A stretch of 64,000 nt of DNA, taken from Lepidostoma basale (taxonomy: Eukaryota > Arthropoda > Insecta > Trichoptera > Lepidostomatidae). The notes beneath the pieces are model-generated. The model was given only the letters and a program-made list of their open reading frames with translations, was not told where the DNA came from and made no database searches. A program made the position numbers and the translations under genes. This document shows positions 20,646 to 31,990 of the stretch, piece after piece (the stretch's first letter is position 1; every line of letters begins with the position of its first letter). The stretch spans positions 1,054,001-1,118,000 of the forward strand of contig JAHDVF020001034.1 in the NCBI GenBank assembly GCA_022606425.2, read 5' to 3'.

Positions 20646-21584
20646 CTGTTATGGTAAACTTTATTAAACATTATTTCTATCAGTATACAATTTTTTATAT
20701 ATACGGGACAACGATCACTTTCCACGACTGTCAAATATGGCGGTCAAAAAAATCGAAAATAAAACGTACCCTGTATTGAAAAGGTTAAATAAGTATATTT
20801 CTTTCTTCCAACCAAGAATTTTAAATCATAACATAATTAATATTTATAAATATAATAAACCTAAAAATATATACACATTTTTGAAATACTTCTTTACTAA
20901 CCGACCGCTAGACCAAACATTTTTTCTTTTACATTTTCTCGTAAATCGTGCTATTGAGATGATAAATGATTTTTTTATGACCGTGCATTTTTCGAGAGAT
21001 TATTATTTACATAATGTTTATACTATAACGATACGGATGCTGGATATCTCGGCAAGAGTGTATGACGCCAGGCGTCTAACCAAAACATTTATTTTCGGAA
21101 CATGTGATTAAATATTACAATAAGCACGTGTTATTAATGGATCAATCACACATAATGCGCGTCAAACACACAATAACGCAATTTCAATGTGAATTAATAA
21201 CAAAAGTCTGCGATAAAGAAAGGTGTGTTAAGAAAAAACATATTGGTACGAAAGAAATAAAATGCAAAGAAATAAGCAAAATGATATCACACAAAGCCAA
21301 ACCTTTGAATGGGGGAACAATGTCACACCTGAGAACAGTGAAGAAACAATGTTAGAAAACCGAAGAGAGGGAATAAAATTCAATCGATTTGAAAGGCGAT
21401 GTCGCTATTTTTTTAGACGAAATTCGACATCCTTTGTTCTGTGGAAAAAGTCACCGACGAGACACCCGCGTGACGTAATAAGCTTTCAGTTAGGGATGTG
21501 TGAAAGGGGAGAATTATTTTTAAAATATAACTATTTTATAATGTATTTTATTTTATTGTTATACATAGTTCTAATATATAATAG
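20646..21584. other. AT-rich stretch with an uncharacterised 124-codon frame
   Basis: The frame at 20737-21111 (+) starts MAVKKIENKTYPVLKRLNKY. It is rich in K, N, I and Y, as expected from AT-rich DNA, has no recognised domain and no splice context. I regard it as chance but list it because it is the longest non-repeat frame in this part. Confidence 0.2.
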
Positions 21585-21958
21585 ATGATGAATGCGAATA
21601 AGTTCAAAGAAATGATTTTCGAAAAAGAAGAAAGCATGAAAATCAATAACATTAACGTGAAAAGTGAAAATCTGGAACAAGTGGATAAATTCGTTTATTG
21701 AGGAAGTGTATTTACAAAGGATTGGAGAGTGGAAAAGAATATCGAAAGGTTTGGGGCAGGATACAGAGTAAATGGTGCACTTAAAATTGTAATCGCAAAC
21801 AAAAGCCTGTCCAGAAAAGCTACGACGCCAATGCACAGTGGTGTTCTTGTGTCGACCCGTATGTATGTAAGTGAATCATGGAAGTGGCAAAAGAAGGATG
21901 AAAATAAAATATATGCAGTAAAAATGAGATCTCTAAGTCAAATGGGTGATACATAGTT
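21585..21958 (+). pseudogene. LINE-A RT thumb/connection fragment
   Basis: The frame begins MNANKFKEMIFEKEE and continues through a stop to VFTKDWRVEKNIERFGAGYR, VNGALKIVIANKSLSRKA, SESWKWQKKDENKIYAVKMR. These match the segment after the RT catalytic motif, including the SW-WQKK motif. It lacks the 3' end and tail, so it is an internal fragment. Confidence 0.8.
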
Positions 21959-22489
21959 TCCCGATGCTTTCCTCATTCGAATATAGCAGGTTATTTGAAC
22001 CCAATTAGGTTATTTGAACCCAACCAGAGATAATTATGGAACATAAACCATTTTTCAATTTAAATGGGAAAATAATAACATGAACAAGATTATGTTTCAA
22101 AAAAATAATTAGAAATTTCATAAATATTATTTTAAACAGATATTAAATACACATTTTGATAGTTACAGAGATACCCATTATAAAAATAATGTATTTATCC
22201 TTCGTATTAAAAATTTGCATGCTCGGGTTTCAGTTAGATCAAATTTAATGCAATATAAAATGATTTTTTAAATAAGAATTATTACAATATCATGAAATGA
22301 TGAAAAAAAATCAATATTAAATACCACTGTTACCCTATAATTAGATGTCACCATGCATTATCGAGTGGCAGTCGAGATTCAATATCTTGGTGTTAAATGT
22401 TTATATACGTGTTGTCTATTAAGACAAGAAAAAAACGAATTATTTTAAGGTAACTATATTAATTAAAAATATTATAAGAATGATAGCAG
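21959..22489. other. Non-coding intronic sequence
   Basis: AT-rich. A 15-base direct repeat (aggttatttgaaccc) stands at 21989-22021. Confidence 0.3.
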
Positions 22490-22700
22490 GCAAGATTTTA
22501 AGAGATCACTGAACATATTATAAGATGGAGTAAGCGAAGGAGGCATGTCCAAAGAATGGACACCACCAGACTCTCTTATTTCGCACTGCATAATCAGCCT
22601 CACGGGACTCGTCCTCGTGTAAAACCTCCTAAAATATGGAAGGACTACTGGGAATCCTCCTCGCAAAGGGAGCAATCCTCTGGAGAACAGACAAGATAGG
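22490..22700 (+). mobile_element. LINE-B 3' end fragment
   Basis: The plus strand encodes IRWSKRRRHVQRMDTTRL, then NQPHGTRPRVKPPKIWKDYW, ESSSQREQ. This is the end of the LINE-B ORF in a frame with few breaks. Confidence 0.75.
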
Positions 22701-23150
22701 TCTATAGAAAGGAAAAATAGTAGAATATACATTTTAAGTAAACATTGCTTAAAATAAACGGATGAAACATAACGCCCCCCTAGAACGGGAGCTAGCCCAG
22801 CTAGTAATGGGAGGTACGAAAACCATGGAATTGGGAAATGATTAATAAATAAATAAAAACATTGAAATTTTATATGTTAATAATAGAAATATAACTTTGA
22901 ACAATATCGAAATTTTAGAAATTAAAAGCAATTAAAAATAAAGAAAATATTATAAATAATCAAATAAATTTAACGTCAAGTCCAATCTTTGATTTATTTC
23001 CTTTGTTGAAAGTAATAACCTGAACCACAATAAGAACTTTAATTTATTATTTTAAGTCGAATCATAATATTTGTTATAACAAAAGCATAAACTTTCCAAA
23101 ATAAATCTTTATAACATCTGTCAGATTATGTAAACATTTTTATAATATTT
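22701..23150. other. Very AT-rich non-coding sequence
   Basis: Nothing recognised. Confidence 0.3.
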
Positions 23151-23151
23151 C

Positions 23152-23540
23152 AAATATGTATCTTTATAATATGTATCACTGAAGAAGGACTGATTGTCCG
23201 AAACATGTCTATGTAATTTTAATTTTTTAAACGTAAGTGTTGTATATACAAAGTGTATAAAAAAGAAAAAGAGAAATTATTAATTTAAATGATATATTCA
23301 AAAAACTATTTTTTCGACATATTCCATAATTTTGGAAATAGACATATAAAGATACATATAATATGTATCACTGAAGAAGGACTGATTGTCCGAAACATGT
23401 CTATGTAATTTTAAATTTTTTAACGTAAGTGTTGTATATACAAAGTGTATAAAAAAGAAAAAGAGAAATTATTATAATAATTTTAATGATATATTCAAAA
23501 AACTATTTTATCGACATATTCCATAATTTTGGAAATAGAC
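23152..23540 (+). ncRNA. Tandem dimer of a 192-bp unit with one hammerhead-like motif per unit (retrozyme-like, family H4)
   Basis: Two direct copies, nearly identical in sequence, spaced exactly 192 bases motif to motif. Each has CTGAAGA (23179-23185; 23371-23377) and one spacer A. A 4-bp stem GGAC/GTCC with loop TGATT follows, then GAAAC, ATGTC. ACATGT is self-complementary and would give a six-pair stem III between two molecules or two units. Predicted cleavage follows 23209 and 23401, releasing a 192-nt RNA. Stem I is weak (one bulge, two G-U pairs). Both units then share taagtgttgtatatacaaag and aaagaaaaagagaaattatt. Copy 2 ends at 23540. Tandem repeats of a few hundred bases with a type I hammerhead per unit are the known form of metazoan retrozymes. 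Confidence 0.6.
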
Positions 23541-24164
23541 GTCTGAATAATGACTTCTCGGTATACATCCTGTACATTCAGCTGAAATTACTGCAAGAGA
23601 TTTGATTGTTTGAACGATTTTTGAAATAGCAGCGCGCATTTCTTTTGATAATAAAAAAAATAGGATGACGTACTAAGCTGTTAGTCGTACAGATGAAATT
23701 TGTGTACGATAAAGAGGCGCGATAACTCGCTCTCCCCGCAACCTCCCCCGACGCTCGCCCTTGCGCCGGGCCCGCTGGGGCGCTATTATGTAATCCGCTT
23801 CTTAGGGGCAATAACATGATTCGGAGAGATAAGGGGCGAACACTGAATAAAAACCTATTTCTCTGGGTAGAATATTCAAATGTATCCCAGATGTACGACT
23901 CAAAATGTCATACTGAAGCGTTATGAAAAGAAAGCTTATACTACGGTGGCAACGGGGAGTGACAAATCAATCCCCAGCCTTTTAATGATATTGAAACTCA
24001 GTTCTAAAAATAAATGCTGACGATTACATTTTATAAAAAACATCACGAAATATAATATTCTCATTGAATTCAATATTTGGGAATAATACCGAGATGAAGC
24101 CATTGGAGGATGATAGCAACCAAAACATCAATAGATCGCGTGAAGTACACCAGAATAAGGTAGA
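23541..24164. other. Non-coding, GC-rich patch 23700-23830
   Basis: A short GC-rich patch with a minus frame rich in A, G and R. No recognised motif. Confidence 0.3.
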
Positions 24165-24355
24165 TATATGAGGCTAAGTATATTATTAGATGGAGTAGAC
24201 AGCAAAGGAAGAGCTAGTACTGTCGTGTTCAAAGAATGGACACCACCAGATATTGCACTATATAATCAGCCTTACGGGACTCGTCCTCGTAGGAGACTTC
24301 CTAAGGGATGGAAGGACATCTAGGAATCCAGCAGCAACTCTATGGAGAACAGACC
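24165..24355 (+). mobile_element. LINE-B 3' fragment
   Basis: Encodes RWSRQQRKS, VQRMDTTRYC and GMEG-like remnants of the LINE-B end, with stops. The hAT element at 24364 starts just after it. Confidence 0.65.
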
Positions 24356-24363
24356 ATCTATAC

Positions 24364-24671
24364 CATAGGTTTCCAATCTCTTCTGGGCCACCGCCCCCTT
24401 TACCAGAAAAATAAACATTCAACGCCCCCCTCCCACAAAAGTTATTCCAAAAAAGGGAAAATGATTACAATACATACAATAACAAAATAAACCGATATTT
24501 AAGTTTAATTTGCTTTATTAGTACCTACGTGATTAGCGTGTTTTTTTTTGTTTTTTTAGAGTATATTTTTTTATCTGTCCACGCTCCCTATTTTTTCTGG
24601 GTCTTCTACTGCCTTCCTGAAAGTCTCAAACGCCCACAAGGGGGCGTTTTCGCCCACTTTGAGAACCTAGG
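24364..24671. mobile_element. hAT-type MITE (second family)
   Basis: A perfect 8-bp duplication ATCTATAC flanks it (24356-24363; 24672-24679). The ends are CATAGGTTTCC and, reversed, CCTAGGTTCTC. The related copy at 52684-52949 has its own perfect duplication. Confidence 0.88.
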
Positions 24672-24679
24672 ATCTATAC

Positions 24680-25640
24680 CATCGTATACCAATCTATCGA
24701 TATCATCAACAACATCTTGAAAAATCGTTTTATATATGATTGAAGGATCTGATTGAATTAAATTTGTTTTTAATGATGATGGTCGCTCTGCTGAGATTAT
24801 GTCGAAAAAATAATATTAGGATTTATGGGGTAACTTAACAAAGAAAGAACGCTCATAAATAAAACGTTAAAACGGTTTATGAGATTTAAGAAAAGGCCTC
24901 AAATAATTAATCATTTCAACGAAACCCCGGCAAAGTTAAACAGTGGAGTTCCCTAAGTGCTGTAGGAAGAGAGAGAGCGGGCGGCGAATGCCTTCTGGAA
25001 AGCCCAGAAGGTAACTCGAATTGGAAATGTAAATAAGGATGCTAAGTTTAAGGATGGGCTCTCCGTATATTCAATAAGGCGGGTACGGTTGTATTACGAA
25101 CTTCCTTCAGTCGAAGAGTAAAACTGGGAAAAACATAAAAAGTCGAAACTGTCCAATATTTATAGTGCCGACTGCCAGAACTCCTCCCGCAGTTTGAATA
25201 CTATCGACTCTATTAATGCAACAGTCTTACTTTCTCGATATTTATTCAAATTTATGTTAAATTATTAAGATTATATTCTGAATTATTAAGAATAAAAACA
25301 AAGTTTTTCTTTCACTTGTATTAAATTCAACACCTTCATCATAAAAATAACGATACAAACTGAAAAAATCTCATATTTTGGCATTCACTTAGTGTTGTGA
25401 ATTCACATTGAATAAATATTAGAAAACTCTGCATACACCAATTATATAATAATAAATTGCATAATTTAAATTGTGCCATTTTTTCATAAATATTCCATGT
25501 TACAAATTTGTTATAAAATATACATAGATGTTAAGTATAAGGGCTGCGCTTGACGGGGTCGAACAACATTTAATATGAATCACCATCCAATACATTTGTG
25601 AAAATAAAAGTTTTCATATTTTATCTAAAATTTTATATAT
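24680..25640. other. Non-coding intronic sequence
   Basis: Nothing recognised. 24950-25200 is moderately GC-rich. Confidence 0.3.
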
Positions 25641-25720
25641 TTGTATCATTGATGAAGGTCTTTTACCTTCCATAGACGTCTAAATAAATAAACTGATGAA
25701 ATAAAAGAGTTTGGATTTAT
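25641..25720 (+). repeat. Possible decayed ribozyme-like element
   Basis: Reads TTGATGAAGGTCTTTTACC, then TTCCATAGACGTC. The core and stem resemble family H1, but the GAAAC box is gone. Confidence 0.3.
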
Positions 25721-26095
25721 AAATGTCTGATTAAGGGTTTGTAGCGTTAATGCATTAATTTACTGTTTCATACTGCTTTCTATTAGTTTTATTATTAAAG
25801 GGTGTGACATGTTACTCGTGTCGCTTTCGTAAAATATAATAAACTTTTAACTTCTAGAATGGACGGTTCCATCAATATTAAATACTCAAGTTTATCAAAA
25901 TATATATTGTATTTTAATGACTACATAAAACATTTAAAACTTCTTTATTGCACTGCCACACATAGACAATAAAAATATCTATAATTTAGAATTTTTATTT
26001 AGTATAGTCATTTTTTGTTAGCTTTGATACCAAATTTATCAAAAATCTTTATTTTTTAACATAAAGCGTTAACACTGGATTTCCCAAAAATTATT
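25721..26095. other. AT-rich non-coding sequence
   Basis: Nothing recognised. Confidence 0.3.
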
Positions 26096-26097
26096 TT

Positions 26098-26225
26098 TTA
26101 TGAATTAAAACTGTTTTTTCCCACTTCTGAGTTAATTTTTCTCGACATGATTCGAAGGATTAACAACTTCATAATCTTCCAAATATATCGACAAAAATAA
26201 AGTCAAATGTGGAAAACAAAGAAAT
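26098..26225 (-). repeat. H1 ribozyme-like element, decayed inverted pair
   Basis: The minus strand keeps CCTTCGAATCATGTCGAG and the AAAAATTAACTC tail. A plus-strand tail (cgacaaaaataaagtc) follows at 26189. Confidence 0.5.
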
Positions 26226-26784
26226 CTATTTCATAAAACGTCAATCATTTCTTGATTAAAAGTTAATATAGATTCAAGTTTATCACGAAAATACTTTAAT
26301 GAAAACTCAGTTAAATTTACCGGATACAAGTAATCATAGGATACAGAATTCCTAAAGAATAGAAAATGGATAATGATGAATGACACGGCGGAGTGAGGGG
26401 TCCACGAGTCAGAGCACAGCGGATGGAGTCGGTCTGCGATGAACGGAAGTATACTAGAGTCCCGCAAAAGTGTCCAAAACAACGAAGGAACTCTAGGAGC
26501 TTTTCATGCAATATTCATGATTGCGAGTGAAACTTGCGGATTCTCCGGAGTCGTTTTAATAAGCTCCGAAAGCGACACGCCTCGGGTCCAAACAACGGCC
26601 ACCAGGACTCCGTACGTATGAGGAAAATCGGCGATCATTTCAGAGGGAAAGATAACTTTCAGGGTAACAAATGCGAAGACGCAAAAATCAAATGACATAA
26701 ATATGAATTTTAGGTGTGAACCTGAGTGATTTGAAAGATCTATCTCCAAAGTGATTTATGTGTTCAAACAAATTAATTGTTTTT
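26226..26784. other. Non-coding, mildly GC-rich 26380-26620
   Basis: Short frames on both strands; no family recognised. Confidence 0.3.
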
Positions 26785-27150
26785 ATTTTTATTTTCAAAA
26801 CAAATCAAATCAGTTTATTAACTCAAAAGACATTACAAACCGCAAAATGTTTAAGGCATCTATTGAGTTCAGGTAAAATATTATAAAAATACAACATAAT
26901 ACCAGGAACGCATTAGAGATTGGTCGACATTAGGAAGACAAGATACTTTCTAAAGTCAAGAGTATTTGTCCCCTGAACGTACCTTCACTAATATGAAAGA
27001 CGTCGATCTCCGAGGAGACCGCGTTCAGCAGACTAATTGCTCTTCCCACCGGTGTCACCAGGGGCAGATTGGTTCTGGTGGCCGGTAGGTAACACAATCT
27101 GTGCTGTCGCTGTCGAAGAAATCTATCAGGATAAATTAAAAGACTGTTTT
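26785..27150 (-). pseudogene. LINE-D (jockey-like) 3' end with UTR
   Basis: Minus frame reads RFLRQRQHRLCYLPATRTNL, PLVTPVGRAISLLNAVSSEI, the end of a jockey-like RT ORF. The 3' UTR follows to about 26785. The same ending is at 29225-29410 and 59760-60545; the UTR part recurs at 52025-52150. Confidence 0.85.
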
Positions 27151-27300
27151 AGGCTTTACACCTCTATCATCGGGAGAACAATGTAAGTTGATTGTAAGAC
27201 CTGACGATGCTAACATCGGTTAGCGAAACATCTATCGCGACTAAATATAATCAGTTGTGATATTCCTAACAAAGTTTTTTTATTTAAGCAGTTAAAAATT
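27150..27300 (+). ncRNA. H2 hammerhead-like element with an H1 remnant
   Basis: CTGACGA (27201-27207), spacer T, 6-bp stem GCTAAC/GTTAGC with loop ATCG, GAAAC (27225-27229), ATC triplet ending 27236. The stem differs from the 12892 copy (GCCAAC/GTTGGC) by a compensated pair, which supports selection on pairing in the ancestor. A reversed H1 core (ctatcatcggg) lies just left. Confidence 0.5.
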
Positions 27301-28445
27301 TTGAAATATCAAAGTGTTTCCGCCAAATAAATGGATTATCAGAACAGTGTTAACTAACTAAAATAATTTCAAACCAAATACAAAAACCTTGGAACATATG
27401 TAATATGTGTTAGTTAACTTAGGCAGAGTACTAGGTACATAACATTATATTGAGATCAAAAATGGAAAAAAACTGTTTTAATTCATAAAAAATTCGTCAT
27501 TATGGAATTCCACGATGTTAACGCCTTAAGTTTATCTAAAATTAGATAAATTGTTGACAAACAAGACAATATTTCGTTCTAAAACAAAAAAATAACATTC
27601 CCTTGCAGTGACGCTAATGAAAATAAATAGATTAACGCCCAAAACGGGTATCACCATATTATACAGTTTTGTTTTCGGGGATGTAAATTTTACGAAGAAA
27701 TCTCGCTCAGAATGGCTTATATTAATCATTTCATTTTGTTACGTCAGTTTCCCGACGTCAGCGGAATACTAACGGGTTTGTTTTCTACCGCGGCTTGTAA
27801 AACGGAAGGATACAATAAATTCGCCGGCACCGAGTGATGCGATACAGCGGGACCAAAAACTTCACCGGAGAACAATGCCCGGCGAGATATTAATATAATA
27901 AATTAATGAAAGCTCACAAACCGGCCGCGGAGAACAATGCGACGCGGAGGGGATAGCCGTATTCTCTGGGATAAGAGTCATCTCAATTATTTGTAGAATT
28001 CCGGATAGGTACTAATAGAAAATAATTTATTATGACAAAGGATTTATAAGGGCGACGCGTGTCCATCTCGATATTAACAGGATAAGAGTTAATCTCGAGA
28101 AATTGCCGCGGGGCAGAAAATTATTTGCAGCAGCGAACACCAGCTTTTGGAATATCAATTTCTATCCCAGGAAAGCTCAAAGTTTCGTTAATATCGTTTT
28201 GATAAACCAGCAACTGGATGAATCTTAAATTCTCGGGTATTATTGAAATTCGTACACTCTCCTAAGTTAAAAATAGTATTAATTCGTAGAAAATTAAGAA
28301 AAAAAAAATCGCTACCTCGCTGTTCTTCTGCTCGTTATTTACAACGAACTTCTTTCTACCTTGAGATTTAAAATTTAAAAAATAATGTATTAATTCGGAA
28401 TAAAAATATTACAATGTGAAAAAGAATTTTCTATACATATTTAGT
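27301..28445. other. Non-coding; H1 tail 27455-27530; GC-rich 27760-28140
   Basis: The H1 tail reads ttcataaaaaattcgtcatt. The GC-rich part holds no frame with splice-like borders. Confidence 0.35.
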
Positions 28446-28600
28446 TATAACTAACTAGCTCACCATCACGCCACCACCCTGAAGGGGTAGGCAGAAAGAA
28501 TGGACTGCCACACTTCTCTTTTCGCTCCCGCGGGAGATGCGGTATGCTGGGTTGCGAACCTTATCGCCACCTATAGGCATCTCCCGCATATAAATCTAAT
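28446..28600 (-). mobile_element. Variant LINE-A end
   Basis: taactaactagctcaccatc tail and ORF end on plus, then cgggagatgcggtatgc and catctcccgc. It matches the variant carried inside the Helitrons (10310-10480, 34197-34390), so the variant exists outside them. Confidence 0.75.
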
Positions 28601-28699
28601 TAGTTCATGTCGCATATAGCGTAACGCATCCATTGATCTATAATTAATATATTTTTATAACCTTATTTTGTTTTTTTACACAGGATAAATTTACTGTGA

Positions 28700-28810
28700 T
28701 TTTAATTTAGTGATAGTTATACTTGAAGATGGAGTATATCTCTCAAACATTTTGTGTTCATTTATTGACAATAAAAAAGTGGTTTATACAAAGTGTTAAA
28801 TTTTCGTTCG
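28700..28810 (+). repeat. H3 ribozyme-like element, decayed
   Basis: Reads TTGAAGATGGAGTATATCTC, TCAAACATTTTGTGTTCATT. This is the H3 order with several core mutations. Confidence 0.5.
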
Positions 28811-29224
28811 AATTTAACAATGGAATTCCAGAGATACCCTTTAATTTTTAACAAAAAATAGTATTGTTCACTTGAAGATAATAATTAAAACTGTGATGAT
28901 ATTTTATAGAGGATAAAATTTATATAAAAAAACATAAGTAATGTACGAGTGTAGTAAACTGAATGTTTGCATTAAATGAAATGTCGATGAAAATTTTATA
29001 TAAAAGGCACGAGAAAATTATAAGTCCAGTGAAACAAAATGTCTTTAAATGAAAAACAAAACTTGAATGTTACACAAATATCACAAATATTACAGATGCT
29101 TGAATCTAAGTCGTCTGCAACATTACAATTACATTATAAGAATTATTTTTTAAAAAAGGACATAAGGACTACGCATCAGAGATAACAATCACAACATTGA
29201 TATTGCATCCCTGTCTTATTACTC
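28811..29224. other. AT-rich non-coding sequence
   Basis: Nothing recognised. Confidence 0.3.
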
Positions 29225-29410
29225 ACACTATCACTAAATATGTCAACCTCCAAGTGCGACCCGATTTAACAATGAGATTGCTCTACCCACGGGCATAACC
29301 ATTGGCAGGTTGGATCTGCAGCGTGTCAAATAAAACAATCTGTGCTGTCTTTGACGAAGATCAGGGACAAATAAACAGATATTCATGTTTAAATATGAGC
29401 AATATCGCTG
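29225..29410 (-). pseudogene. LINE-D RT C-terminal fragment
   Basis: Minus frame: LFVPDLRQRQHRLFYLTRCR, SNLPMVMPVGRAISLLNRVA. Same ending as 59934-60239. Confidence 0.85.
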
Positions 29411-30226
29411 AGAAATAATGATACACTTCAAAAGAGAATAAGATATTAAAATTGATATATTTCTGTAGCGCAGCGATATAATAGGAATGAATTTAATATC
29501 GCCTCAAGAAGCAAGAGCGCTTAGAATAATTAGTCGGCACCCGCCCGCGCGGAGGTCGGGCGGGGCGGGGCGATGCGGGGCGGGGAGGGCGCCGTTCGGT
29601 GGGAAATTCGGGATAATGTTTGACAAAGGAAAACGCGAAGCTGAGGTGTGTTTGACGGCGCGGGATGCGGAACACGGGAAGAAATTGCATTACCAGGTCA
29701 CCGAACATTCACGGGGGAAACATTCCGAGAAATTGTGCGGGGACCTAGCGAACCGCCGTCGAAGAGTTGACTTCTGACTACACGCAGAATGAGATTCTAT
29801 GAAAATAAAGGAATTTACTTCACACCTCAAAAATACAATTTTTTTTAACAAAATAAAACGTTGAACTAAACTTAGCGAGCCTTCTCTATTGAACAAAGTA
29901 TTGTATTTAACAACTTGAGAGAATATTGTAAAAAATACAAGCATATAAACTTACTCCTTATTAAGGTAATAAATTTTGTTTTGTATTCTTAAGACAATAC
30001 TGTATTAATGATGCGTGTGTTTTTTATAAAACTCCGAAGTTTTGAGATACTGTGGAATTAATTTCATCATTATGAAATTTTACGGAAAACATGGCATCAA
30101 TCAAATTTTAAAGGTCCGTCATGTTAGAAGTTAGAAAAGTTATCATAAGTACGTAAAAAACACTAATACCAAATAAAATGTGGGATGGGTATTATCCACA
30201 AACAAAAATAGAAGCAATACTGAATA
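29411..30226. other. Non-coding, GC-rich island 29530-29780
   Basis: A 96-codon plus frame (29487-29777) is mirrored by a minus frame; composition explains both. Possibly regulatory. Confidence 0.3.
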
Positions 30227-30234
30227 CGTAAAAG

Positions 30235-30624
30235 CAGTGGTTGGCAAACTTCGTATGTATATTAAAAATCAACGTATGAATATTAAATTTCTTTTAAGAA
30301 CCAAATTTCTTGAACTCTTTCAAGAACTTTGTTTTTGAAGTCGGTAAAAAAAGTTAACTGAATAAAACTAGATATCATCTTATTCATTAATCAATATAAA
30401 AAAATTATTTTCATAATTTTTATTTTATTAAATCAGTTTTTTTTCGGTTTTTAATTTCATGTACGATTCCAGGTACCATTCAATAACACTGATTGAATTT
30501 TGTTTTTAAATCCTATAAAATTAAAAAGAAAAAATGTATTTTAAACGTGCCCTTCGTACAAAGGCCGCACTCAATGTAGGAAAGAGTAGGATTTGGCTCA
30601 CGAGCCGCAGTTTGCCGGCCACTG
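30235..30624. mobile_element. hAT-type MITE (first family)
   Basis: Ends CAGTGGTTGGCAAAC and, reversed, CAGTGGCCGGCAAAC. The flanking 8-mers are CGTAAAAG and CGTTGAAG (two differences). The subterminal part (aaacgtgccc, gagccgcag) is shared with 16210-16987. Confidence 0.82.
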
Positions 30625-30632
30625 CGTTGAAG

Positions 30633-31389
30633 AAACATCGGATCGTGTCCCCGAAGTGAGTAATCCGAAAGTAAAACAGCCCCCGGCACGGAGAAGAGCA
30701 TGACGGAACGTTTCAGGAGAAACAAAACAAAACTAAACGGACAAGAGCTTTTTCGGATAACTATTAGGACTTCAATAGCGGGAAGCGATTCGCAACTGCG
30801 GCAGGGTAAATTTCGCCAAAACGCAATACACCATACGTGAGATGAAAGTACCACCAGCGCCCACAGTATGCGACTCGACGGTTTCAGTCAAGCACACATT
30901 ATCTCGATGTTGAATCCGCCGTGAGGGAATGAGCTCTTAACGCCATTATTCGCAGATGCGTGATCCCCGGGAAGTGGAATAGATAGTGATAGAGTGAAAT
31001 ATAGAACGAGAGGGTTGTTATTCACAGAGCAGCGATATTTAAGGGTGGTACGAGAATAAATCCAATAGTATTGCCCGTTGTTTTTGACTACCCTACTAAA
31101 AATACCGATATATGCCCGAGATTTAAGTGAACGACATCGTAAAATAAATCTTACGTAAGGAAAGAAGTAATTTTATTCGTCCTATAGCGCAAATCTTCAA
31201 GATAAACCTCTCTTAGCCAAAATTGGATATTAAAATTATATAAACAGTGCATTCTTTTGGCCGAAACACTATGATACTTAAACACGTTGCGATACTTAAA
31301 ATATAAAATTAAAAAACTTTGTTTATGCATCACAATTAAACAAATATAATTTAATTTAATTTAACAGTTTAAAATTGCATATTTAAAAA
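30633..31389. other. Non-coding, GC-rich patch 30640-30990
   Basis: A 113-codon minus frame (30854-30513) spans the hAT border and so cannot be a single gene. Nothing else recognised. Confidence 0.3.
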
Positions 31390-31548
31390 AAAAATGTCGG
31401 CCACGTGTGTTGAAGAAATCGACGTGCGTACATAACACGATGTATGAATATCGAGGAAGCGAAATAAGTACCTAAGTCAGGAAAGAACAGTGTCGCTTTC
31501 TATTCTTTCTGCTTACGTGAAGCCGGCGTGATGGTTAGTTAGTTAGTA
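31390..31548 (+). mobile_element. LINE-A 3' fragment
   Basis: Starts gtcggccacgtgtg and runs through the ORF end to gccggcgtgatggttagttagttag. One segment of the SAYPSGE end is shortened. Confidence 0.8.
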
Positions 31549-31810
31549 TTAAAAAATACTAGTTTGATTCTTAGAAAAGTAGAACAAAACTAAGGGGCGA
31601 AAAATATTAATTAACAAAACTAATACAGACAAAGGAAAGATCAAGGGATGGCGTGGAGTCGGCAGGAGACGAATTATGTGGCTGCAAAAAAATGTTAAAG
31701 TACCGGCCAATTTCAAAAGAGGAGTTGTTCGCGAAGATAGCCTCTTCTCAAGTAATAGTCAACATCAAGAGACGAACGAGGAAGAAGAAAGGAAACAAGG
31801 AAGAAGAAAG

Positions 31811-31990
31811 ATGACCTTCGTGGCAGAGTGGGGTACGGCTATGACTGCCACACCGAAGGTCCCGGGTTCGATTCCCGGTGATAACAATGTGATTGGCACA
31901 CTGTCTTTGGTCTGGTGAAGAATTCACGTGACAATAAAATGGCGATAGATTAGCTACTAAACATTTCAAGAGAATCAATAGGTAAAAACA
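31811..31990 (+). mobile_element. tRNA-derived SINE, most complete copy
   Basis: A box TGGCAGAGTGG (31821-31831) and B box GGTTCGATTCC (31865-31875) are spaced as in an internal pol III promoter. The tRNA-unrelated body follows: cactgtctttggtctggtg, aattcacgtgacaataaaat, ggcgatagattagc. It ends near caataggtaaaaacaac. Confidence 0.8.

Noticed and set aside
20737..21111. 124-codon open frame
   Set aside because: Amino acid use (K, N, I, Y, F) is what AT-rich DNA gives by chance. There is no domain and no splice or promoter context.
25641..25720. Hammerhead-like motif at TTGATGAAGG
   Set aside because: The GAAAC box is missing, so it is not counted among the ribozyme candidates; listed only as a decayed repeat.
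29487..29777. 96-codon frame in GC-rich DNA
   Set aside because: The opposite strand is also open over most of it, as expected for GC-rich DNA without stops. No recognised motif.
30513..30854. 113-codon minus frame
   Set aside because: It crosses the right end of the hAT element at 30624, so it cannot be one conserved gene.
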